Made by a program: the position numbers and the translations under genes. Under the pieces are notes generated by a model, which saw only the letters and a list, made by a program, of their open reading frames with translations, had not been told where the DNA came from and searched no databases. From Collimonas sp. OK412 (lineage in GTDB: Bacteria > Pseudomonadota > Gammaproteobacteria > Burkholderiales > Burkholderiaceae_D), in assembly GCF_900112135.1 (NCBI RefSeq), contig NZ_FOLC01000020.1, positions 25,437-89,436 of the forward strand: DNA of 64,000 nucleotides, given 5' to 3'. Positions 37,779 to 45,570 of the stretch are shown piece by piece. How positions within the stretch are numbered: position 1 is the first letter of the stretch; the number at the start of each line of letters is the position of its first letter.

Positions 37779-40364
37779 TCATTCGCACTGCGCATTCATT
37801 TGACGAATCGGCGCCGGATTTTTCTCGGCCGGCACCTGGTATTTGATGCTGCATTGTTCGGCCGCGCCCTGGCCCCACTTGACCTTGAACACGCCGGCAT
37901 CCTTGGCGCCGGTAACGAAAGTCTGGCCCTCGCTGCCGACGATGCCCATCTCTTGCCCCTGCCCATCCTCGACCTTGGCGCCGAAAGGCAGCGGCTTGCC
38001 GCTCTTGTCGGCCAGGTTCAGCATCAAGCGCAAGCCTATCGAAGTCGCGAATTTGGCCAGCACCACCGCGCCGCGGGTCGGCACCACATCCATGGCGGCG
38101 TTCTTGATTTCCACTTCGTCGCCCAGGTCCTCGGTGCGCACCGCCAGGCGGTTGACCCGGTACGGGCTCAGGTTCGCCAGCACCGCATTGCCGCGGCTAT
38201 CGGTACGGACGCCCGGATACACCTCGAAGCCGACATTGGCGGCGTCCGGCGCTTCCACCAGCGCCATGGTTTCCCCCAGCGGCTGCGACAAGGTCACGCC
38301 GCCGCCATGCGCCACCAGGCCGCCCGCCACGCCCAGCGTGGTCTGGCCGTAGCCGGAACCTTGCGCTCGGCCGAAGTCGAACCGGCCGTACTGCGACAGG
38401 TAGCTGGCGGACGCGCTGCCGCTGTTGCCGCTCCGGTTCGAATGAGTTGTCGATACGTTATAGGTCAGGCGGCCATCATCCAGCGCCGAGCCATAGACGC
38501 TGGCTTGCTGGCTGATTTCGCCGTTGTTGCCCTGCGCCGCCGAGTAGCGGGCGTAGGAACGGCTGTCGCCCAGCGGCATCGACAAGGTCACCATCAGCTG
38601 GCGGCTGGACGGTCCGCTCAGGCTGGTGCTGTTGTTATAGAAAAAGCTGTAGGTGAACTGTTTGTAGAAATTCGAATAACCGAGCTGAATCAGGCGCGTC
38701 TTCTGGTCCGTGCCCCAATAGCTTTGCTGCTGCGCCGAGGCGTAGACGCTGCCGCCCCTGCTGCCCAGCTGCTGGGCGAAATCCAGCTGCAGCTGGCTGC
38801 GGCGGTTGTTAAGCACCTGGCCGTTTTGCAGGTCCTGCATCTGCGCCGCTTCCTGGAACGTGCGGAAGCCGCCGGTGGAATAACGATAACCGGCCATGCG
38901 GACGCTGGTGCCGTAATTCTCGAACGACTTGGCGTACAGGAAACGCAGCGACTGGCCATCGTAGCTCTGGTTGAACGGTCCCTTGGTATGCGCTTGCGAC
39001 AGGTCCGCCGAGATGGCGCCGAAATCGCGCAAATTCTTGCCGACGCCAAACACCACCGACTGGTGGATCTCGGAACCGATGACGCCGCCGTACAGCGAAA
39101 ATTCCCGTCCCAGTCCGCGCGCCAGCGTACCTTGCATGAAAAACGGCTTGGAACCGCTGACATTCGAACCCAGGCCGTTGCGGTACTGGCCGGCGGTAGC
39201 GCTGTAGCGCCAGACGCCTTCGCGCAACAAGGTCGGCACGGCGGAGAACGCTTGCTTGAACCTGGTTTCACGGCCATCCGCTTCGGTAATCGTCACTTCC
39301 AGGTCGCCGCTGGTGGACGTCGGGTACAGATCGTCCAGTACAAATGGACCAGGTGCGACGTAAGTGCTGTACACCACGAAGCCGTTCTGGCGCACCGTCA
39401 CGCGGGCGTTGGTTTGCGCTACGCCGCGAATGGTTGGCGCATAGCCTTGCTGGCTGTCGGGCAGCATGCCGTCGTCGGACGCCAGCTGGACGCCGCGGAA
39501 CTGGAAGGAGTCGAAGAAATTGCCCGGCGTGGTGCTGTCGCCGAGCGTCAGCTGGCCGCCCAGCGCAGCGATGTCGCGCTGCAGGTAGGAAGTCACCGAT
39601 TGCCAATGGCCTTGGCCGTCGAGGCCGCGATTGTAGGTCGAGAAATTGCGGAAGCGCCAGTCGCCCAGGTTAAAGCCGCCGCGCAGGCCGGCGTACAAGG
39701 TATTGCGGGCCTGGCTGGTGGTGCTCTGGTTGACGTTGAAATCGGTAATGCTGTTGCCGGTGCTGCCGGCGTTGTTGCCGCCGAAGTTGTTGCCACCATC
39801 ATAGCGCGCCGCCGAAAACTGGTAGTCCAGCATGGCGACATTGATGCCCTTGTCCCACTTGTCGGGACTGATGGCGCCGCGCGCCTGGCGTTTCATGGCG
39901 GCTTGCGGAATGCTCAGCGTCAGCCGCAGTTTCTCGCCATTGTAGGAAACGCTGGAACCCGGAATCGCTTTTGCCAGGTCGATGCATTGATTGCCGGCCG
40001 CCATCAGCGCCGGGAACACTTCGACCTTGACGCCCCAGCCTTCCAGCATGCTGCGGGTGATGCAGGCCTGGGCGTTCTTGCTATCGGCCGCATCGTCGGG
40101 ATTGTCGACGAAATTGACCTGGCTCTGGCCAACGCTGCTTTCATTGAGGCTGACATCCACCAGATAGCTGCCAGGCAGGACCCGGTTGCCGAACGCGAAC
40201 AAGGACAGGTCGGCACGGCTTTGATCGCCGCCGATGTCCAGGAACTGCTCGTTGAATACCGAGCCGCCCTGGCCTTGGGCGTGCGCCACCTGCGCCAGCA
40301 CGGCCAGCGTGATCGCGGACAGTGCCAGGCGCACCGGTTTGCGTTGATGCGACAATCTGATCAC
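37779..40364 (-). CDS. Outer-membrane fimbrial usher protein
   Basis: An 861-residue FimD/PapC-type usher. It has a signal peptide (ALSAITLAVLAQVAHA) and an N-terminal chaperone-binding domain (FNEQFLDIGGDQSRADLS). A 24-strand beta-barrel with a plug domain follows, including the GPFVLDDLYPTSTSGDLEV and GASVYDKRGNAVL-like segments (here TDSRGNAVLANLSPYRVN), and C-terminal domains (about 690-861) end with CSIKYQVP. It translocates pilins across the outer membrane. The start is GTG 40364 with GGAAGG upstream. Confidence 0.93.
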   Translation of the reverse strand: MIRLSHQRKPVRLALSAITLAVLAQVAHAQGQGGSVFNEQFLDIGGDQSRADLSLFAFGNRVLPGSYLVDVSLNESSVGQSQVNFVDNPDDAADSKNAQACITRSMLEGWGVKVEVFPALMAAGNQCIDLAKAIPGSSVSYNGEKLRLTLSIPQAAMKRQARGAISPDKWDKGINVAMLDYQFSAARYDGGNNFGGNNAGSTGNSITDFNVNQSTTSQARNTLYAGLRGGFNLGDWRFRNFSTYNRGLDGQGHWQSVTSYLQRDIAALGGQLTLGDSTTPGNFFDSFQFRGVQLASDDGMLPDSQQGYAPTIRGVAQTNARVTVRQNGFVVYSTYVAPGPFVLDDLYPTSTSGDLEVTITEADGRETRFKQAFSAVPTLLREGVWRYSATAGQYRNGLGSNVSGSKPFFMQGTLARGLGREFSLYGGVIGSEIHQSVVFGVGKNLRDFGAISADLSQAHTKGPFNQSYDGQSLRFLYAKSFENYGTSVRMAGYRYSTGGFRTFQEAAQMQDLQNGQVLNNRRSQLQLDFAQQLGSRGGSVYASAQQQSYWGTDQKTRLIQLGYSNFYKQFTYSFFYNNSTSLSGPSSRQLMVTLSMPLGDSRSYARYSAAQGNNGEISQQASVYGSALDDGRLTYNVSTTHSNRSGNSGSASASYLSQYGRFDFGRAQGSGYGQTTLGVAGGLVAHGGGVTLSQPLGETMALVEAPDAANVGFEVYPGVRTDSRGNAVLANLSPYRVNRLAVRTEDLGDEVEIKNAAMDVVPTRGAVVLAKFATSIGLRLMLNLADKSGKPLPFGAKVEDGQGQEMGIVGSEGQTFVTGAKDAGVFKVKWGQGAAEQCSIKYQVPAEKNPAPIRQMNAQCE

Positions 40365-40451
40365 AGCTTTCCCTTCCTTTATTTCTGCCTTGCGCGGCAG
40401 ACTGACTTGCCTTGACAGGATCTGTTGCTTGCTCTCTGGGAGATGACGGTG

Positions 40452-41249
40452 TTATTTGCCTGCGGCGGGGGCGGCTTGCGGGACCGGCTGCTGCGCTTGC
40501 TGCGGCATTTGCTGCGACACCTGCGGCCCGGCGCCGCCAACCGCGACCTTGGCCGTTACTTCCGGCGTTTCACCGCCGTAGTCGTTGATCGTGGTGTAGC
40601 TGGCTTCGATCGCCTGCGGCGCGCCGACCACGGTCAGCGGAAAATCCAGCGCGCCGAAAGCCGGCACCATGCCAGCCTTGGTCTGCTCTTTGTTGCCGTT
40701 GATTTTGAAACCGGTAAACGTGACGTTGTAAGCGCTCGGATTGGTCACCCGCAGCGCGGCGCCCTTGCCGTCTTCGCCAGGCACCACCGACAAGGTGACC
40801 AGGCCGCGCGCCTCGTCAGGCTTGCCAGCCAGGCCGGCAGGCCGGTAGAACACCTTGATGCGGGTGCGCACGGCGACCTGCAGTACATTCTGCTGGTCCG
40901 ATTTTTCCGGGATTTCCTTGACGTTGAGCCAGAACACCGATTCGCGGTCGGTCGGCAAGTCGCCGCCGATGCGGACGATGCGCAAGATGTTTTCCGCGCC
41001 GGGATCCATGCGCGCCAGCGGCGGCGTCACCAGCAGCGGCGTCTTGTTCTTGCCTTCGCCGGCATCGATCCAGGTTTGCACGACATAGGGCGCGGCGCCG
41101 GTGTTCTTCAGCGGAATCGACGCCTGCCGGTCCTTCTCGCCCAGGATCACGCGGGTACCGCCCAGCATCACGCCGGCGCCGGCCGACAGTGCGCTGAACG
41201 CCAGCACGCTCCCGACCGCAAGGGAAGAAAAGAATTGTTTGCTCAACAT
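40452..41249 (-). CDS. Periplasmic fimbrial chaperone
   Basis: A 265-residue PapD/FimC-type chaperone with a signal peptide (cleavage near LSAGAG|VML, about residue 24). The Ig-like domain 1 carries the conserved GGTRVILGEKDRQASIPLKN and FWLNVKEIPEKS with the Arg and Lys cleft residues. Domain 2 ends around residue 230. An unusual Gln/Pro/Ala-rich tail (QQMPQQAQQPVPQAAPAAGK) of some 30 residues follows, not seen in FimC. It delivers pilins to the usher. Confidence 0.9.
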   Translation of the reverse strand: MLSKQFFSSLAVGSVLAFSALSAGAGVMLGGTRVILGEKDRQASIPLKNTGAAPYVVQTWIDAGEGKNKTPLLVTPPLARMDPGAENILRIVRIGGDLPTDRESVFWLNVKEIPEKSDQQNVLQVAVRTRIKVFYRPAGLAGKPDEARGLVTLSVVPGEDGKGAALRVTNPSAYNVTFTGFKINGNKEQTKAGMVPAFGALDFPLTVVGAPQAIEASYTTINDYGGETPEVTAKVAVGGAGPQVSQQMPQQAQQPVPQAAPAAGK

Positions 41250-41419
41250 GGAAGACCTCGTCTATCAAAATGTCCTATGCACAAATTTCTAAGCAAGCAC
41301 AGGCTCGCGTGCTCACAAATTGATGCATGGGTAATGCGGGAAAATGATGGCTGGCTTGCCGCTACCGTTGCCGCAGGCCAGCCCATCCTTAAAGCCTGGC
41401 CGTCGCAAGCGCCAGGCTG

Positions 41420-41447
41420 CCCGTTTCGCACAACTGCGCGAAACGGG
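41420..41447 (-). ncRNA. Hairpin after the major pilin gene
   Basis: A 10-bp perfect stem CCCGTTTCGC/GCGAAACGGG with an 8-base loop lies 37 bases past the fimA stop. No T-run follows, so it is more likely an mRNA 3'-stabilising or partial-attenuation hairpin of the type that keeps major pilin in excess, not a full terminator. Confidence 0.6.
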
Positions 41448-41483
41448 ATAAAGCCGTTTTAGGATTTTTGCGAAGCGCGTCGA

Positions 41484-42023
41484 TTACAGGTAAGAAACGA
41501 CGAACTGTGCTGTCGAGTTAGCTGGACCGACAGTCACCGCAGTGCTGGTCGAAATGTAGGCAGCCTGGAACTTCAAAGGATTGTTGCCCAGACCCAGGAT
41601 GTAAGTGCCCGATGCCGAACCGACAGGGATCTTGGTGCCGGCCGAGTCGCCCAGCTCGATCGCCACGCCAGTTGCAGCAGTCACGCCGACTTGGCCGGCG
41701 TTAGCGATAGCCAGGTCGTCTTTCACGGTAGCGTCGGTGGTGCCGGTAAAGGTCACGGTTGCGCCCTTGGCTGTCGGGCCGCAGTCGGTCAGCAGGATCG
41801 TGAACTTCGACGGTGTCGACTTCTTGCCGGCAACGCTGCCGAACACTGTGCGCGACACGTCGCCCAGGGGTACGGTGATGTTTTGGCTGGACGGGTCGAC
41901 AGTGCATGGGGAGTCAACGATATTGCCGTTGAAGTTAACCGTGCCGCCGTCAGCGAAGGCCGCTTGGGACAACAGACCTGCAGCAGCAACTGCAACCAAC
42001 TTAGCGATAGTCATTTGTTTCAT
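41484..42023 (-). CDS. Major fimbrial subunit (type 1 pilin)
   Basis: A 179-residue pilin from ATG 42023 (MKQMTIAKLVAVAAAGLLSQ); the open frame extends 4 codons upstream to 42035. It has a signal peptide (cleavage near AAFA|DGG). The mature domain has the Cys pair (DSPCTVDPSSQNITVPLG and LTDCGPTAKG), the beta-zipper motif and a C-terminal FVVSYL with aromatic penultimate Tyr. FimA-like pilins polymerise by donor-strand exchange through the usher. It is the first gene of the operon. Downstream is a stem-loop and a 234-base gap before the chaperone. Confidence 0.92.
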   Translation of the reverse strand: MKQMTIAKLVAVAAAGLLSQAAFADGGTVNFNGNIVDSPCTVDPSSQNITVPLGDVSRTVFGSVAGKKSTPSKFTILLTDCGPTAKGATVTFTGTTDATVKDDLAIANAGQVGVTAATGVAIELGDSAGTKIPVGSASGTYILGLGNNPLKFQAAYISTSTAVTVGPANSTAQFVVSYL

Positions 42024-42502
42024 TTTTACCCTCAAATATAAAAGTAGATGTTCGATTCAAATTAATGAATTGCCAACACGGCGAAACACATTCTAGGGGC
42101 AAAAAGACACAAAAATGCATTCATGACAATGTTTAACAATTACTAACCATCACTAATTATTAAGGTGCAATAAATGACATGGGAATTCAGGGGGGATTTG
42201 TATCTTTATTACTATCTTCAACAATCAATTAAACGCGGAAACTTCAATACTAGATTACCTTTCCGGGCGATGAAAGAAATCTGAAAGGATCCTTAAAGCA
42301 ATCAATTATTCGGCGGAAACATCATCAATGCCTGGCGGCAATATGTAACTTTGTCGTGCAAATACGATAACTTTATTAAATCCCGTGACACATTTCCTTG
42401 CGAATCAAGATATCTACTTAATTTTTCCTGCAAACAACCGTTAACACTATTCAGGAAAACCGATTTTCAGTCCCCTTCACCATCCACATAAAAAAATCCA
42501 AG
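42024..42502. promoter_or_regulatory. AT-rich control region between fimbrial operon and HDOD gene
   Basis: This 479-base gap is visibly AT-richer than the genes on either side and has no gene. It must carry the fimbrial promoter and that of the HDOD gene. It contains a pair of direct repeats, CAATCAATTA followed by CGCGGAAAC (42222-42242) or CGGCGGAAAC (42299-42320), 77 bases apart, which look like two binding sites for one regulator. No invertible-promoter repeats were seen. Confidence 0.5.
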
Positions 42503-43723
42503 ATGCGTAATGAAAATTTCATAGTTCGAGAACCTTTACTTGATCCGAAACAGGGCGTGGTCGGTTACGACCTCACCTGGCAGGAAACCGGCGGCGCCGA
42601 TGGGCAAACGGATGAAGAGGATTTGCATGCCTTGCTGGATTTCGTCGCCGGCCAGCTGAGCGACGAGAAAAGCGGCTGGCTGCTGGGCAATAAGCTGCTG
42701 TTCCTGGAAGCATCCCCGGCCCTGCTGAACAGCGCAGCGATCCAAAGGATGCCAGCCGCCAGCACGGTGCTGATCCTCAAGCACGACGACCTGGCCGACC
42801 CTGCCACATTGGCCGCGGTAAAAAACCTGCGCTCCGCCGGGTACGGCATTTCCTTGCGCGGAGCCGAACTAGGCAGCGATGTGCTGCCTACCGACATCTC
42901 GCATCTTGAAGTACGGTTCTCCGCCGGCGATTTTGCAGCGCAAGCGCGGCGCTACGCCGCGCTGAAAAAATCGTCGCTGCGCATGGTCGGCCGGCCGGTC
43001 AGCAACTGGCAAGACTACGACGCCTGCGCCATGCTGGGGCTGGACGCCTTCGTCGGCAAGCTGCACCTGACGCCGCGCCCGGGCAAGCGCGCTACCGGCT
43101 TGAACCCGGCACAGCAAATCATCGTGCAGATCATGAACCTGGTCGCCAAGAATGAGAACCTGCAAAAGATCGAAGAAATCTTCAAGCGCGATCCCGGCCT
43201 GTCCTATGAGCTGCTGCGTTTCATCAATTCCGCCGCATTCGGCTTGAAGACGGAAGTCCAGTCATTGCGCGCCGCCCTCGCCCTGCTCGGCTACGAGGCG
43301 CTGTTCCAGTGGCTGTCCTTGCTGCTGGCCACCGCCAGCAGCAGCGGTTATTCGCCGGTGCTGATGGAAACCGCGATCATCCGCGGCCGTTTCTCGGAGC
43401 TGCTGGGACAAAAATACCTGCCCAAGGGCGAATCGGAAAATCTGTTCGTGGCGGGGATTTTTTCGCTGCTGGACCGGCTGCTGGGCGTCAGCATGGAAGA
43501 AGTGCTGGCCAGCATCAAGCTGTCCGACCAGGTGGCTGCGGCCTTGCTGACCCGTTCCGGGCCGTACGGTCCTTACGTGGCGCTGGCCGAGGCTTGCGAA
43601 CTGAATTCGCCGCTGGTCGGGCCGCTGGCGAGTTCGCTCAAGATCAGCCCGATGGAAGCCAACCTGGCGCACCTGTCGGCGCTGGCATGGGCGCAGAAGC
43701 TGGGCGTGCCGGCGGCTTCTTAG
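42503..43723 (+). CDS. EAL-like plus HDOD signalling protein (YuxH-type)
   Basis: A 406-residue two-domain protein. Residues 5-190 look like a degenerate EAL domain: the EAL tripeptide is replaced (GYDLTWQETGG) and the metal-binding residues of active phosphodiesterases are missing. Residues 205-400 match an HDOD domain (GLNPAQQIIVQIMNLVAKNE, PGLSYELLRFINSAAFGL, ALLGYEALFQWLSLL). Such proteins are thought to be regulatory, binding partners instead of hydrolysing c-di-GMP. It is divergent from the fimbrial operon. Confidence 0.82.
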   Translation: MRNENFIVREPLLDPKQGVVGYDLTWQETGGADGQTDEEDLHALLDFVAGQLSDEKSGWLLGNKLLFLEASPALLNSAAIQRMPAASTVLILKHDDLADPATLAAVKNLRSAGYGISLRGAELGSDVLPTDISHLEVRFSAGDFAAQARRYAALKKSSLRMVGRPVSNWQDYDACAMLGLDAFVGKLHLTPRPGKRATGLNPAQQIIVQIMNLVAKNENLQKIEEIFKRDPGLSYELLRFINSAAFGLKTEVQSLRAALALLGYEALFQWLSLLLATASSSGYSPVLMETAIIRGRFSELLGQKYLPKGESENLFVAGIFSLLDRLLGVSMEEVLASIKLSDQVAAALLTRSGPYGPYVALAEACELNSPLVGPLASSLKISPMEANLAHLSALAWAQKLGVPAAS

Positions 43724-43745
43724 GCGCTGCCGGTTTCCGGGCCGG

Positions 43746-44339
43746 CTACAGTGCCGCGGCGGCTGCCGGCGGGTGGTTCCCCGGCAGCTGCCGCTGCCAG
43801 TTGCGCAAGCCGATCACCGCCAGCACGATGAAACCGGCATACAAGCCCGCGGTCAGGTTCAGGTCTTTATAGACATATACGCCGACGTAGATAATGTCGA
43901 CCGCGATCCACAGCCACCAGTTGGCAACGTATTTGCGCGCCATCCAGAACTGGGCCACCAGGCTGAAGCTGGTCAGGGCCGAATCCAGCCATGGAATGTG
44001 GGCGTCGGTAAAACTGGCCATGACATAACCCAGCATAACGCTGCCCGCCACGCCGGCCAGCAGGCCGATCAGCAAGCCTTGCTTCGGCAAGCGCTGCGGC
44101 TGGATATGCTGGCTGTCCTGCCCTGGCGCTCCCCGCTTCCACTGCCACCAGCCGTACAGCTGCATGACGGCAAAGATCAGCTGCAGCAGCAGGTCCGAGT
44201 ACAGTTTCGCCACCAGGAAGATGCGCGCATACAGCAGCACCGATACCAACCCTATCGGCCAGCACCACAAATGACGGCGCGCAGTCAGCCAGACTGCCAG
44301 GGCGCTCAATATGACTGCAACGATTTCCAGACCTGACAT
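43746..44339 (-). CDS. pnuC: PnuC-family transporter
   Basis: A 197-residue, seven-helix membrane protein of the PnuC family (WPIGLVSVLLYARIFLVAKLYSD and WLWIAVDIIYVGVYVYKDL are typical). PnuC proteins facilitate uptake of nicotinamide riboside and related vitamins, driven by cytoplasmic phosphorylation; PnuT members carry thiamine. The ATG at 44339 overlaps the upstream kinase stop (TGATG), so both are translated together; a TTG at 44342 is less likely. It is the last gene of TonB receptor-kinase-PnuC. Substrate is undecided. Confidence 0.88.
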   Translation of the reverse strand: MSGLEIVAVILSALAVWLTARRHLWCWPIGLVSVLLYARIFLVAKLYSDLLLQLIFAVMQLYGWWQWKRGAPGQDSQHIQPQRLPKQGLLIGLLAGVAGSVMLGYVMASFTDAHIPWLDSALTSFSLVAQFWMARKYVANWWLWIAVDIIYVGVYVYKDLNLTAGLYAGFIVLAVIGLRNWQRQLPGNHPPAAAAAL

Positions 44340-45550
44340 CAAGGCTCCTGTTGACCGGTTTTACGCGCGCAGCGGCGCTGCAGGTGATCCAGCAAATACT
44401 GGCCGGCGTCGCTGTTGAACCACTCGGCATGGCCGAGGAAATAGGTGTCGTAGGCCAGTGCCGAGTTTTCGGCGGACTGCTGCACGCCGTGGAAATACGC
44501 CAGCTCCGACAACGCAAATTCGGCATGCGCCAGCGGCAGCAGCGCCGGCAAGGCAGCCGCTTCCAGCAGCGACAATGGCCGCAGCGCTTCATAGGCGTCG
44601 AGCATGGCGTCCAGCTGGTCGATGTGCACCAGCGGCCGCTGTTCGAGCGGCGGCGTCGACGGCAAAGCCAGCCACTCGATCATGTTGCGCTCGATGGCGA
44701 TGGCAAGATCATAGACTGCGCAGGTGCGGTCGGCCAGGCCGAAATCGACTATCGTCGTTACCGCGGCCGGTTCGTGCGCCTGCCATAGCAGGTTGGAGGC
44801 ATGCCAGTCGTTATGCGTCCACAACGGCGCCAGGCCGTGCAGCATCGGACCCAGGCGCGCGTGGAACGGCAGCAGCACCCGGGTTACTTCCTGCCGCCAG
44901 TCGCGCTGCGCCAGGTAACCTGCCAGCGCCGGCCTTTCCTGTATGTAGTGCCGGATCCGTTCCAGCACCTGCTGCGGATTGTCGGTATTGAACAAGGTGA
45001 AACCGGAGGCGAGTAATTTGGTGCTGCGTGCGGGCGCCTCGTAGCCGCGCGCGGCAAGATGCAGCTTGGCCAGCGCGCTGCCTGCCGCCGCCGCGTCTTC
45101 GGTGCCGGCAAACGGAGTCCACGAGGTGGCGTCGCGATAGCGGTCGACGCCCTGGCCGAGGCGCTGCACCTCGTAGGTCCAGCCGCCGTCGGCGTGGGCA
45201 GTGCTGCCGTCGCTGGCTTGCAATACTTCGCTGACCGCCAGGCCGTGCTGCCGCAGGTGCGCCATGAAGCGGTGCTCGTCCATCAATTCGTCGGCGCTGC
45301 GGATCTCCCGCAGCAAACGCTTGACGAACAGCGGGCCCGATTCGGTGGCGGCCACGCAGGCGCTGGAAAACGGCCGCGGGCTGTGCCACTCCAGGCGCGT
45401 GACGGCGCCGGCTTGCGGATAGTGGCGCAACAGCCGCGCCACCTCGTCCAGGGTCAGCGCCGGCCAGCTCGACGCCACCACGTCAAAGCCCATGCCGTGG
45501 CTCAAGACCGTCCCGTGTCCGTCCACGCCATCTTGTCTCGCGTCGCTCAT
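44339..45550 (-). CDS. APH/choline-kinase-fold phosphotransferase
   Basis: A 403-residue small-molecule kinase of the aminoglycoside phosphotransferase (APH) superfamily. The catalytic loop is LWTHNDWHASNLLW, with Asp as base and Asn as metal ligand, and the DFG-like motif is IVDFGLADRTC. The N-terminal lobe has GPLFVKRLLRE with the probable ATP-binding Lys. Residues 1-45 are less typical. Located between a TonB receptor and a PnuC transporter, it is a candidate to phosphorylate the imported vitamin and trap it. ATG 45550 was preferred; the frame continues to 45718 inside the receptor gene without support. Confidence 0.83.
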   Translation of the reverse strand: MSDARQDGVDGHGTVLSHGMGFDVVASSWPALTLDEVARLLRHYPQAGAVTRLEWHSPRPFSSACVAATESGPLFVKRLLREIRSADELMDEHRFMAHLRQHGLAVSEVLQASDGSTAHADGGWTYEVQRLGQGVDRYRDATSWTPFAGTEDAAAAGSALAKLHLAARGYEAPARSTKLLASGFTLFNTDNPQQVLERIRHYIQERPALAGYLAQRDWRQEVTRVLLPFHARLGPMLHGLAPLWTHNDWHASNLLWQAHEPAAVTTIVDFGLADRTCAVYDLAIAIERNMIEWLALPSTPPLEQRPLVHIDQLDAMLDAYEALRPLSLLEAAALPALLPLAHAEFALSELAYFHGVQQSAENSALAYDTYFLGHAEWFNSDAGQYLLDHLQRRCARKTGQQEP

Positions 45551-45570
45551 GCAGCGTTTCCTGGTGCCGT

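Noticed and set aside
37770..40415. Very long open frame (881 codons) on the plus strand opposite the usher gene
   Set aside because: It mirrors the codon pattern of the usher gene on the other strand, has low-complexity His/Gln/Ala-rich content and matches no family; a GC-rich shadow frame.
42024..42502. Phase-variable invertible promoter for fimbriae
   Set aside because: No inverted repeats flanking a promoter-sized segment and no fim-type recombinase gene nearby; only direct repeats are present.
44339..45550. Aminoglycoside resistance gene
   Set aside because: The APH fold is broad and the operon context with PnuC and a TonB receptor points to metabolism, not resistance.
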